Source of the DNA: Bacteroides intestinalis
GTDB taxonomy: Bacteria > Bacteroidota > Bacteroidia > Bacteroidales > Bacteroidaceae
Reading direction: 5' to 3'
DNA length: 64,000 nt
Assembly (NCBI RefSeq): GCF_003464595.1
Contig: NZ_QRZF01000003.1
Span: forward strand, 124,001 to 188,000
Positions 16,621 to 24,999 of this stretch are shown here, in pieces. Below the pieces are notes generated by a model. The model ran no database searches and had not been told where the DNA came from. It was given only the letters and a program-made list of their open reading frames with translations. Made by a program: the position numbers and the translations under genes. How positions within the stretch are numbered: the first letter of the stretch is position 1; every line of letters begins with the position of its first letter.

Positions 16621-18678
16621 TTTATAGTTATGGCGGCTTATGTTATCTTTAATACTTGGTTGGATGGCCGTTCTTGCATCGATACCATAACATCTGTTAT
16701 TTTGTACAGTGTTATGATGGATTGTTATATCTTTGCAGTTATTCATTTGCTTTTCGATAAATATCCCATTTTCTCCATTTCCTTCAGCGAGGCTGTTGAT
16801 TATAGCTATTTGGCTACTTTCTGCACATCGTATACCTGAGAGTCCATTACGAGCCATCTCCGAATGAATTGCTTTTACATTCACACAGAAGGTAACGTTT
16901 ATGCCATTTCCATAGGGAGAGGTATCAAAACGACTACTTGTTATTTCACAATTGGTAATGTATGATAAATGAAGATTGTGGTGAAATCCGGCACCCGGCA
17001 CTACACTGGCTCCATTATCACTGAAATCACATTGGTGAATGCGAATGTTTTTTCCACTGACTATTGCTACACCATTTTTTGTGAAATTCTGTACTGTAAT
17101 ATTTTCCAAAACAACATTCTGTATACCATCTTTCTCTTTGGATTTGAGAATGATACCTTCCCGGCTGGGAGCATTCATATATGAACGGCTTCGACGGTCA
17201 TGATTAGGATCGGCATTTTCGATAACTTTAATGGCTCCTTCTACTAAAAGATCGCGAATGGTGACATCAGAAAGGATATCTTCTCCATTAATGATTGCAG
17301 TTTCAGTACGTGGAGAGGGAAAGATTATTGTTTCACGTCCCTTGCCGGCAAGGAGAGTTCCACTGTATATTTTAAGAGGAGCATCCAAAGTATGTACTCC
17401 TGCTTCCAGAATAATCCATTTACCAGTATTTCTGTTGGAGTTTATAGCCTCTTGTATAGATTCTCCCGGTTTTAGATGGATACTATTGGCAGGGAGCTGT
17501 TTCGATTTACCTTTTAAAGCCCCGATTATAGTTGGTTTCAGAAAGTTATCGGATCCTGTAAAGATAGAAGGTTGTGTAGAGACATTGGAAATTGGAGCTT
17601 TTACAGCTGTCAGAAAGCCTACTGACGATTTGGAACGAGTGTGTTCTTTTATCGCTTTCTCAGTATATGGCAATATTACACCTCTTACATTTTTATAATG
17701 ATGATATATGGATTCATAAATATCCCTGAATTTATCGTTATCTCTATCTGTAAAAACTCCAAATAAATCGATATGCTCTCCTAACATGAAACGTGCGGTA
17801 TATTCGAATCCTTGTGCTAATCTATCATCGGCTACACTGTAAAAGTCTAACCCCTGCGTGTTGGCTGTTTGTGCAGCTTTGGCAAATTCACCTATGCCCA
17901 ATTGTACATGCCCCCAGTCTCGTGTAGTTTCCTGACATTGCCCTCCAGGGTAGAGATACCGGGTGATACCAGAATTTCCTTCTCCCCAGTAAAATCGTTC
18001 TATTGCACGGTTGAATATATCATGGTTGTCGGTAAAAATGCCAATACACATGATGGTACTGATCATAGATGCATCCCAGTTACCATTGGCTTCAGTGAAA
18101 AAGTCTTTAATAGTGGGGTAAAAGACTGTAAGAACCATTTGTGTAAATTGTTGTAAGTCTTTGGAAGTCCAACCGGAATCGGTATATTTTAATATTTCGG
18201 CTGCGTTAAGGTAGTAATATCCGAAAAGCCCAACATTCAATTTGGCATTGTTTGCATCGAATCCGCGGAGCAAGTAGCTCCATGCATTCAAAATTTCGAT
18301 AGTTTTTTGTGCGTAAGCCCTGTCCTTAGTAATATACCACATCAATGCATGATTATATGCCATCTCGGCACTTTCGGAGAATTCACGCCCGCCAATGCTA
18401 TTTGCGCCGTAAGGGCCAACGGATATTTCGGTACATGGACTGGGGATGAAATCTAAAGAGGCGCTTTTCTTTAAGTTTTCGTAGGCTTTTTTCCAGGGCT
18501 GTATGCCTTTTAGTACCATTTCACGCATATAATCAAGATCTTGTTTACTTTGCGCCATTCCGGGATGTATAAAAGCTTGAGTCAGGAATTCCGTTTTGGA
18601 TTCCTTCTCACCTGAGGCTGATATGCTGTATATTGAACTGCATAACAGACATACTAATAAGAATATTTTCTTTTTCAT
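16615..18678 (-). CDS. Secreted fusion: alginate-lyase-like domain plus right-handed beta-helix
   Basis: This 687-residue exported protein (signal peptide to about 21) starts with an alpha/alpha-toroid alginate-lyase-like domain (about 35-330, PF05426 type). The conserved GNWDAS (Asn200-Trp201) and TTRDWGHVQLG (His257) blocks of that family are intact. From about residue 405 (IHLKPGESIQEAIN) to the end it is a parallel beta-helix, with repeated N-x-x-I/V turns such as NITVQNFTKNGV. Two lyase-type folds on one chain suggest a uronate-containing substrate, with the helix either a second catalytic or a binding module. It is the second gene of a two-gene minus-strand operon after the esterase (20-base gap), driven by P2. 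Confidence 0.83.
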   Translation of the reverse strand: MKKKIFLLVCLLCSSIYSISASGEKESKTEFLTQAFIHPGMAQSKQDLDYMREMVLKGIQPWKKAYENLKKSASLDFIPSPCTEISVGPYGANSIGGREFSESAEMAYNHALMWYITKDRAYAQKTIEILNAWSYLLRGFDANNAKLNVGLFGYYYLNAAEILKYTDSGWTSKDLQQFTQMVLTVFYPTIKDFFTEANGNWDASMISTIMCIGIFTDNHDIFNRAIERFYWGEGNSGITRYLYPGGQCQETTRDWGHVQLGIGEFAKAAQTANTQGLDFYSVADDRLAQGFEYTARFMLGEHIDLFGVFTDRDNDKFRDIYESIYHHYKNVRGVILPYTEKAIKEHTRSKSSVGFLTAVKAPISNVSTQPSIFTGSDNFLKPTIIGALKGKSKQLPANSIHLKPGESIQEAINSNRNTGKWIILEAGVHTLDAPLKIYSGTLLAGKGRETIIFPSPRTETAIINGEDILSDVTIRDLLVEGAIKVIENADPNHDRRSRSYMNAPSREGIILKSKEKDGIQNVVLENITVQNFTKNGVAIVSGKNIRIHQCDFSDNGASVVPGAGFHHNLHLSYITNCEITSSRFDTSPYGNGINVTFCVNVKAIHSEMARNGLSGIRCAESSQIAIINSLAEGNGENGIFIEKQMNNCKDITIHHNTVQNNRCYGIDARTAIQPSIKDNISRHNYKE

Positions 18679-18698
18679 GCTTTTTATGTGATTATGAT

Positions 18699-20174
18699 TT
18701 ACCAGTTATCGGTTCTGAATGGAGCCACGGGAATGCCATAGATATTGAATACACTTGCCTTTGTGTAGTTTTTATAGGCGTATCGCACTGCAACTGGATT
18801 TGGAACTTTATCACATGATACAGCGAGTCGAGTCGTCTTAGTTTCTATTTCAGCATAGGCAGGGTAGAAGACTTTATCTTCACCAGCAATTTCGAATCCT
18901 TCAAGTGGAGTCCACATCGGACAGAGTCCACGTTGTGCATTATCTACATTGATATATATCTTATTGCCAGATATTTCCATTGATTTATAAATGGGAGTGG
19001 CGTAACCAAATCCTTTTCGTCCATATGTTTGGGAAAGGGCCCAAAGAGCCAAACGATTTCCCACAGTTTCTTTATCCATTGGATGAATGAATACCGGATG
19101 TCCGATATCTAAGGTAGTGACCATTCCACTGTTGGGAATATCTTTCATATTTTGCTGTTGAACTTCACGCATGCGGGCTGCTGAGGTACCATCAGCGCCT
19201 TCGTAATTGAAAGGTGCTATTTCCACGAAATAAAAAGGAAATTCTCCGATATTCCATTTACTGCGCAGGTCTTTGACAAAAGCTGGCATTAAACTTTTGT
19301 ATAAGTCTGCATTATCGCGGTTACTTTCACCTTGATACCAGAGAAAGCCTTTTATAGTGTAATTTGTGAAAGGTGCAATTTTCCCGTTATATAGTACGCA
19401 AGGGGTGGCTGTAATATTTTTTATAGGTTCATCATTGTCGAGTATAGATAAGTCGATGCTTTTGAAGGGCGTTATTGCTTCCCTGCTCATCCATGCTTCT
19501 ACTTTTGAACCTCCAAGTGAAGATACGATGATACCGACCGGTACTTCCAGTACTTCTTGGATATATTTGGCAAAAAAGTAAGCAGCTGCGCTTGTGTGAG
19601 ATACGTTGCTTGGACTATTTTCTAACCATTCGCCTTTACAGTCTTCCTGTGGAGTTTTGCTGAATTGTCGTACCCATCTTCCATCTTTTGAGTCGGTATT
19701 ATAAATACGAATTGGAGTAGACACTTTAGCTTTTGCAATAATGTCATTTGTACCCTGCGTTGGTTGGCGATCGAAGCCACTCATGGGCATTTCCATATTT
19801 GACTGGCCGGAGCAGAACCAGACTTCACCTATTAGTATGTTTTTCAGTGTTAAGGTTTCTCCATCGCTAAATGATATCTCATAGGGGCCACCGGCCACTG
19901 GTGTAGAAACAACTAAGAGCCATTTTCCTTGTTGGTCAGTAGCTGTTTTGTATGACTTATTATTCCATGATGTTTTTACAGTAACGAAAGAGTTTTCTTT
20001 GGCATTACCCCAAAGTTTAACATTTGATTGTTGTTGTAATACCATGTTGCTGTTAAGTACAGAGGGCAGTTTGACTTTGGCTTCTACAGATGTAGAGATA
20101 GAAAGAAAATGTACTAATAGTAAAAAAGTAAATAACGATCTTACTTTCATGTAATTAAAAAAAAGTTTTTTCAT
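18699..20174 (-). CDS. Sialate-O-acetylesterase-type SGNH carbohydrate esterase
   Basis: This 491-residue exported esterase has the SGNH hallmarks of the sialate O-acetylesterase group: CSGQSNMEM with the nucleophile serine, SSLGGSKVEAW, LWYQGESN and the catalytic IHPMDKETVGNR (Asp/His region). A beta-sandwich lies before the catalytic domain (VLNSNMVLQQQSNVKLWG). In PULs this family usually removes acetyl groups from plant or host glycans, so the sialate name need not be literal. It shares family and layout with the gene at 56427-57824. It is the first gene of the operon with the lyase fusion, and P2 lies about 50 bases upstream. Alternative ATG at codon 10 is possible. Confidence 0.88.
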   Translation of the reverse strand: MKKLFFNYMKVRSLFTFLLLVHFLSISTSVEAKVKLPSVLNSNMVLQQQSNVKLWGNAKENSFVTVKTSWNNKSYKTATDQQGKWLLVVSTPVAGGPYEISFSDGETLTLKNILIGEVWFCSGQSNMEMPMSGFDRQPTQGTNDIIAKAKVSTPIRIYNTDSKDGRWVRQFSKTPQEDCKGEWLENSPSNVSHTSAAAYFFAKYIQEVLEVPVGIIVSSLGGSKVEAWMSREAITPFKSIDLSILDNDEPIKNITATPCVLYNGKIAPFTNYTIKGFLWYQGESNRDNADLYKSLMPAFVKDLRSKWNIGEFPFYFVEIAPFNYEGADGTSAARMREVQQQNMKDIPNSGMVTTLDIGHPVFIHPMDKETVGNRLALWALSQTYGRKGFGYATPIYKSMEISGNKIYINVDNAQRGLCPMWTPLEGFEIAGEDKVFYPAYAEIETKTTRLAVSCDKVPNPVAVRYAYKNYTKASVFNIYGIPVAPFRTDNW

Positions 20175-20223
20175 AATACAGTTTTAATTTGATAAATAGA
20201 ACGATCTTTTTTATTCTTTGTAA

Positions 20224-20269
20224 CAAAAGTAAATTGAAGATATTACTTCCTTGATTAATTTGTTATTAA
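20224..20269 (-). promoter_or_regulatory. PUL promoter P2 with phased TTAAT repeats (minus strand)
   Basis: Read on the minus strand, TTAATAACAAATTAA (20269-20255) ends 24 bases before the -7 box TACTTTTG (20231-20224). TTAAT also occurs as an 11-bp-period direct repeat. A weaker third half-site, GTAAT, ends 10 bases before the -7 box. It drives the esterase/lyase operon, and the site lies in the 204-base divergent gap shared with the regulator gene. Confidence 0.6.
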
Positions 20270-20325
20270 TTTACGCATAATATCAGTTTAATTGAGCTCT
20301 AATTCCAAATTCTCGTATCCTTTAT

Positions 20326-20354
20326 TTGTAATGGACGATTTTTTGTTACCTTTG
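20326..20354 (+). promoter_or_regulatory. Promoter of the SARP-like regulator gene
   Basis: TTTG (20326-20329) and TACCTTTG (20347-20354) are 17 bases apart, a fair match to the Bacteroides consensus. The nearest TTAAT-type site (20289-20303) is degenerate and ends 44 bases before the -7 box, out of the 24/35/46 series. The regulator therefore seems not to share the phased operator. Confidence 0.6.
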
Positions 20355-20378
20355 CAGTGTGTTCTTTAACGACATACT

Positions 20379-22895
20379 ATGAAAAGTAAATTGCTAATTT
20401 GGATATTATTATTCTTCTCATTTGGGTATTTGGAAGTGTTGGCTTCTATAGATTATGGCCTACATTTCAAATCTCATTCTGTGCCTGGTAATGAACGTAC
20501 TTCTTTGTCTCTTGATGAGAATGTTCCTTTCCATATAAAAAATGAATTTATTATTGATTTTCAAATGTGGGTTCGTAATGAACCTGATTTTGGTGCTATT
20601 CTTCATTTGTGTACCAATGAAAATCAATTTCTTCATTTTGTATTTGCAGCAGGTGATAATAATCGGAATTTTCCAGCTCTTGTATTCAATGAAGGGATGT
20701 TTGCTATTAATACCAATATAGAAAAAGGTAAATGGATCCCTGTCTCTTTGCACCTTAATATAGAAGCAAATCAGATTGATTTGAAGTATGATAGTAAAGA
20801 TACTACAATGGTAGTGCCTTTGCGTGGAACTAAGGATATAACGGTCTCGTTTGGAAAATCTCCATATTTTTCAGCCGATGTAGCTCCAATGAATATTAGA
20901 GATGTAAAGATTACCCGTGATGGAGAATTGATTAGATATTGGAAGTTATGGAAACATAATGGTGATGTTTGTCTTGACGAAGAAGAAGGAGCTGTGGCAT
21001 TGGCGTCCTATCCTTCATGGTTAATTGATAATCATATTGAGTGGAAGAAAATATATGCTGAAAGAAGCTCAGGTCGTTTAGATATTGCCTTTAATGCTCG
21101 TGATGCTTCGTTTTATCTTATAAGACGAGATAATATAGACATATTGAATGGAATTTCTTGTGATTTGAACAAAAGACCTATTGTGGAGGGATACCCAGCT
21201 ATGGAGTATACGGATCATATGGTTTACGATACTTTGACTAATCAGTTACTTTCTTATTCTTTACATGAGAAATTGGTTTCTGCTTTGTCTGTCAATGAGG
21301 GAAAATGGAGTTTAAATGAAAGACATTTGGATGAGCCTCGTTATTATAACCATGCACGTACATTTAATCTTTCTGATTCTTCATTTTACTTTTGGGGGGG
21401 ATATGGGTTTTATCAATATCGGAATAATTTATATCGCTTAAAAGTGGGTATGAAGCAAGTCGAAGAAGTGACATATACCCCTGTTATTTCTCCTCGTTAT
21501 TCATCTGCTGCTACTGTAGTAGGTGATGAATTGTACATTTTTGGTGGTCGTGGAAATAAGCAAGGAAAGCAAGAGTTTAATGCTCACTTTTATTATGAAT
21601 TATGTGCTATTAATTTAAAAACAGGAAAGTCCCGTAGTATATGGAGGAAAAAACAAGCTACAGATGTACTATTGATGGCATCTACTATGTATTTTGAACC
21701 TTCGGATAGCTCTTTTTATGCTGTTAGTATGAAAGGTGGAGGAAGCTTGTGGAAGGTTTTTATGAATGATTCTGCTTGGGTAGAGATATCCAAACCTATT
21801 CATAATGATTTAGTTTACCAGGACTGCGATTTTAGTTTTTACTCATCACCAGCTCATCATAAGCTATATTTGGTAATAGATAAGATTTTGAGTGATCGTA
21901 CACATGATGTAGCTATTTACTCTATTAATACTCCTTTATTGAATGATAATGAGATAGTTCAGATTGTAAATGATAATTCGGTTCCAAGATGGCTATGGTA
22001 TTCGTGTGGTATATTGTTATTAGGGGGGGCGATATTCCTTTTCTACCGAATAAAGCATAATAGAGTAGGAGTTAGAGTTGAAGATATAAAAGAAGATACT
22101 CCTCGAATGGAGCCTGTTGTTAATGAAACGATAGAGGGAGTAGAGGTCGTGAAAAAATATTTTGATCGTAGTCGCTCAGCAATATCTTTGTTGGGTACAT
22201 TTAATGTTCGTGATAAAGATGGTAATGATATAACCGGAGCTTTTACACCACGATTGAAAAGTTTGCTTATATTACTTGTGCTTTATACGGAAAAAAATAA
22301 GCAAGGTATACTGACTAAAAAAGCAACGGATATTCTATGGTCGGATAAAGAAGAAGAAGCTGCTCGTAATAATCGTAATGTGACTTTGCGTAAGTTACGT
22401 GTGCTGTTGGAAAAAGTAGGTGATGTGGAAGTTGTTAGTGATGCAGGATTTTTGTGTATTCGATGGGGAGAGGGAGTGTTCTGTGATTATTGGGTAGTAT
22501 TAGATTGTATTCGTCAATTTAAGGAAAATGGTGAGCATGGGGATGATGAACTCTTAAATCAGATACTTGAAATTTTGTTGTACGGTCCATTGTTATCAAA
22601 TACTATCGTTGATTGGTTAGATGAGTTTAAAGATTCTTATTCCAGTCTTTCTATTGATTTGCTAAGGAATTTGTTGGAATTACAGCGTAACGATTATGAT
22701 ACAGTGTTGCGTATTGCCGATATATTGTTCTTACATGATCCTCTGAACGAAGAAGCATTAGCTGCTAAATGTTCTATTCTCTTTATACAAGGTAAAAAGG
22801 GTATTGCAAAGAGTGTGTATGACCGTTTCTGTAAAGAGTATAAGGACTCATTGGGAGAAGAGTATAAAGTTCCTTTATGTAATTTATACAGGTGA
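20379..22895 (+). CDS. Membrane-spanning PUL regulator: LamG/Kelch sensor, one TM, SARP-type winged helix and BTAD
   Basis: This 838-residue protein has an N-terminal signal or anchor (1-22) and a LamG/ConA-like sandwich (about 25-190). A Kelch-like propeller follows (about 230-530, with VVGDELYIFGGRGNK), then one membrane helix (about 537-557). In the cytoplasm an OmpR/SARP-type winged helix lies at about 602-690 (SLLGTFNVRDKDG..LLILLVLYTEKN..DILWSDKEEEAARNNRNVTLRKLRVLL). A BTAD-like helical-repeat domain (about 700-838) ends the chain. The layout, with a periplasmic glycan-sensing part and a cytoplasmic DNA-binding part, parallels SusR and hybrid two-component PUL regulators but uses different modules. 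It is the only evident PUL regulator here, sits at the divergent centre, and is AT-rich like its downstream neighbours. The target promoters P1-P6 are inferred. Confidence 0.85.
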   Translation: MKSKLLIWILLFFSFGYLEVLASIDYGLHFKSHSVPGNERTSLSLDENVPFHIKNEFIIDFQMWVRNEPDFGAILHLCTNENQFLHFVFAAGDNNRNFPALVFNEGMFAINTNIEKGKWIPVSLHLNIEANQIDLKYDSKDTTMVVPLRGTKDITVSFGKSPYFSADVAPMNIRDVKITRDGELIRYWKLWKHNGDVCLDEEEGAVALASYPSWLIDNHIEWKKIYAERSSGRLDIAFNARDASFYLIRRDNIDILNGISCDLNKRPIVEGYPAMEYTDHMVYDTLTNQLLSYSLHEKLVSALSVNEGKWSLNERHLDEPRYYNHARTFNLSDSSFYFWGGYGFYQYRNNLYRLKVGMKQVEEVTYTPVISPRYSSAATVVGDELYIFGGRGNKQGKQEFNAHFYYELCAINLKTGKSRSIWRKKQATDVLLMASTMYFEPSDSSFYAVSMKGGGSLWKVFMNDSAWVEISKPIHNDLVYQDCDFSFYSSPAHHKLYLVIDKILSDRTHDVAIYSINTPLLNDNEIVQIVNDNSVPRWLWYSCGILLLGGAIFLFYRIKHNRVGVRVEDIKEDTPRMEPVVNETIEGVEVVKKYFDRSRSAISLLGTFNVRDKDGNDITGAFTPRLKSLLILLVLYTEKNKQGILTKKATDILWSDKEEEAARNNRNVTLRKLRVLLEKVGDVEVVSDAGFLCIRWGEGVFCDYWVVLDCIRQFKENGEHGDDELLNQILEILLYGPLLSNTIVDWLDEFKDSYSSLSIDLLRNLLELQRNDYDTVLRIADILFLHDPLNEEALAAKCSILFIQGKKGIAKSVYDRFCKEYKDSLGEEYKVPLCNLYR

Positions 22896-22915
22896 TAAAT
22901 AAATGCTAAAGTAAG

Positions 22916-22950
22916 AAAAGCGCTTAATCGTAATGATTAAGCGCTTTTTT
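22916..22950 (+). terminator. Intrinsic terminator after the regulator gene
   Basis: A 14-bp perfect stem (22916-22929 with 22935-22948) surrounds a 5-base loop and runs into six T residues. The T tract overlaps the first base pair of the P3 operator. Confidence 0.92.
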
Positions 22951-23005
22951 AATGTTCAATTAATAAGTGATAGCTCTGTTTTTTAAGATTAGGCCTTTTA
23001 TTTTG
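22949..23005 (+). promoter_or_regulatory. PUL promoter P3 with phased TTAAT repeats
   Basis: TTAATGTTCAATTAA (22949-22963) ends 35 bases before the -7-like box TTATTTTG (22998-23005). TTAAT repeats 11 bp apart (22949 and 22960). A third site, TTAAG, ends 10 bases before the -7 box. It drives the three-gene GH63-like/GH31/clan-D operon starting at 23077. Confidence 0.5.
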
Positions 23006-23076
23006 CATTTGTGAAGGTATTCTTGGAAACCTTCTAAATGAAAAGTTGAAATAATATATAATTTAGTATTTAAGCT

Positions 23077-24987
23077 ATGAAAAAGTACTTGTCAATTGGA
23101 TTGTTTTTATTAGGACTGTTTATTCATCCTAATAAAGCTATTTCTGGTAATACTCCTGAAGAATTATATGAGAATTTGCAAAAGCAATTAGCTGTCGGTT
23201 GGAATACCTGGGATACTCGTAGCGTACTGACTCATGTATTTCTTCCTTATGGTTTTGCTGTCGATTTAAATATAATGGATATAGATGGGAGTCGGGTGAA
23301 GAAGTTTAGAATCGGAGACAGGGCTAAGGGAGCGCCGTTATTGCAACCGGGTCCCCATTCATTTGATGGAGCTTATACAAAGATAACTGTAGATTGGCGT
23401 GGATATAAGTTGCAAGTAGAAAGTGCTGCTGTGGGATTTAAAAATGTAATTCTGATTAAACCGCTGACAGGAACAAAGAGAGGAGGGCGATTGGTCGTTA
23501 TACCTGAGAGTCTTTGGAAACGTGGAAATACGCTTACTGTAGATAACCTCGGATTTACGCTAGCATCACGTGACAAAGCTGTTGAAATAAAAACTTATAT
23601 AGAGGGGGAACTTAAGGGGAAAAATGGGAGAGAATTTATTTTGTCTTTGGATACTCCGATTGCTATCTGCTGTGGCGAAAAAATGAATTTAGATCATGCT
23701 ATGGCTTTTATAAATGATCGTGCCCAGGATTTTGTTCATTCTAATCAAAAATGTTTTGGTGAAAATTATGATTGCTATAATGCGATGCAGAGTGTTTTGG
23801 CTTGGGATAATATTTATGATCCTAGTATTAGAAAAGTTATTACCCCTGTGAGTCGGATTTGGAGCTCTGAATGGTTTGCTAGTGAAGACTTTGGCGGGTT
23901 CACTTTGTTCTGTTGGGATACTTATTTTGCATCGATGATGCTTGCTGTTGGTAATAAGGAACTAGCTTACGCAAATGCTGTAGAGATAACCAAGGCGATA
24001 ACAGAGAGTGGGTTTGTTCCTAATTGTTTTTATAGTAATAATTTTAAGTCAAGAGATCGTTCCCAGCCTCCTGTCGGTTCTTTAGCTGTTTGGACAATAT
24101 ACAAACAATATCAAGAAAAATGGTTCTTGGAATTATTGTATAAGGAATTGTTGACTTGGAATCGTTGGTGGAATCAAAATAGAGAGTATGAAGGATTATT
24201 ATGTTTGGGTAGTAACCCCTATGAAAAAGTTACTTATTTCAGATCTGAATTTGATACAAATTGTCATTATGGTGCAGTCTTGGAATCAGGACTAGATAAT
24301 TCTCCAATGTATGATGGAGTGCCTTTTAATAAGCAAAAACATTTGCTGGAACAGCATGATGTGGGTATGTCTTCTTTATATATAATGGATTGTGATTATT
24401 TGGCTTTGATAGCGGAAGAACTTGGGCATAAAGAAGATGTAATTGAACTTAGAAATCGCGCAAAATATTATCGGAATAATTTAGAAGGATTGTGGGATGA
24501 GAAAACAGGCTTTTATTATAATCGCTCTACTCAAAACATGAAATTTAATTATCGTACCTCACCGACTTGCTTTTATCCGTTGTTGGCAAAAGTGCCTACC
24601 CAGAACCAAGCTGAAAGAATGATAAAAGAGCATTTACTGAATACAGATGAGTTTTGGGGAGAATATGTTATCCCTTCTGTACCAAAGAATGATCCCGCAT
24701 TTAAAGATAATGAGTATTGGAGGGGACGTATATGGGCTCCGCTGAATTTCTTGGTTTATCTGGGATTGAATAACTATAAATTTTCGGAAGTACGGCATGT
24801 TTTTGCTGAAAAATCTAAAAAATTATTATTGAAATCCTGGTTATCGCATGGGTATGTTTTTGAGAATTATAATGCTCTCACTGGAGAAGGTGATGATGTC
24901 TTGAGGAGTGATAAGTTCTATCATTGGGGGGCATTATTGGGGTATATTTCTCTTATAGAGAATGGAGTTGTAAGTAAATGTAATTAA
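23077..24987 (+). CDS. Secreted GH63-like (MGH1-type) alpha-glycosidase
   Basis: This 636-residue exported enzyme (signal peptide to about 23) has an N-terminal beta-sandwich (about 30-210). An (alpha/alpha)6 barrel from about 225 carries GH63/MGH1 hallmarks: CWDTYF with candidate acid Asp281, LESGLDNSPMYD, GEYVIPSVPKND with candidate base Glu529, and YWRGRIWAPLNFLVYLGL. The family inverts alpha-linked sugars (glucosidase, mannosylglycerate hydrolase and related). The sequence fits the bacterial GH63-like group better than trehalase. First gene of a three-gene operon, 12 bases before the GH31. Confidence 0.8.
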   Translation: MKKYLSIGLFLLGLFIHPNKAISGNTPEELYENLQKQLAVGWNTWDTRSVLTHVFLPYGFAVDLNIMDIDGSRVKKFRIGDRAKGAPLLQPGPHSFDGAYTKITVDWRGYKLQVESAAVGFKNVILIKPLTGTKRGGRLVVIPESLWKRGNTLTVDNLGFTLASRDKAVEIKTYIEGELKGKNGREFILSLDTPIAICCGEKMNLDHAMAFINDRAQDFVHSNQKCFGENYDCYNAMQSVLAWDNIYDPSIRKVITPVSRIWSSEWFASEDFGGFTLFCWDTYFASMMLAVGNKELAYANAVEITKAITESGFVPNCFYSNNFKSRDRSQPPVGSLAVWTIYKQYQEKWFLELLYKELLTWNRWWNQNREYEGLLCLGSNPYEKVTYFRSEFDTNCHYGAVLESGLDNSPMYDGVPFNKQKHLLEQHDVGMSSLYIMDCDYLALIAEELGHKEDVIELRNRAKYYRNNLEGLWDEKTGFYYNRSTQNMKFNYRTSPTCFYPLLAKVPTQNQAERMIKEHLLNTDEFWGEYVIPSVPKNDPAFKDNEYWRGRIWAPLNFLVYLGLNNYKFSEVRHVFAEKSKKLLLKSWLSHGYVFENYNALTGEGDDVLRSDKFYHWGALLGYISLIENGVVSKCN

Positions 24988-24999
24988 TAATGGTGGATT

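Noticed and set aside
20289..20354. Autoregulatory TTAAT operator at the regulator's own promoter
   Set aside because: The second half-site is TCTAA and the distance is 44, two bases out of phase with the others.
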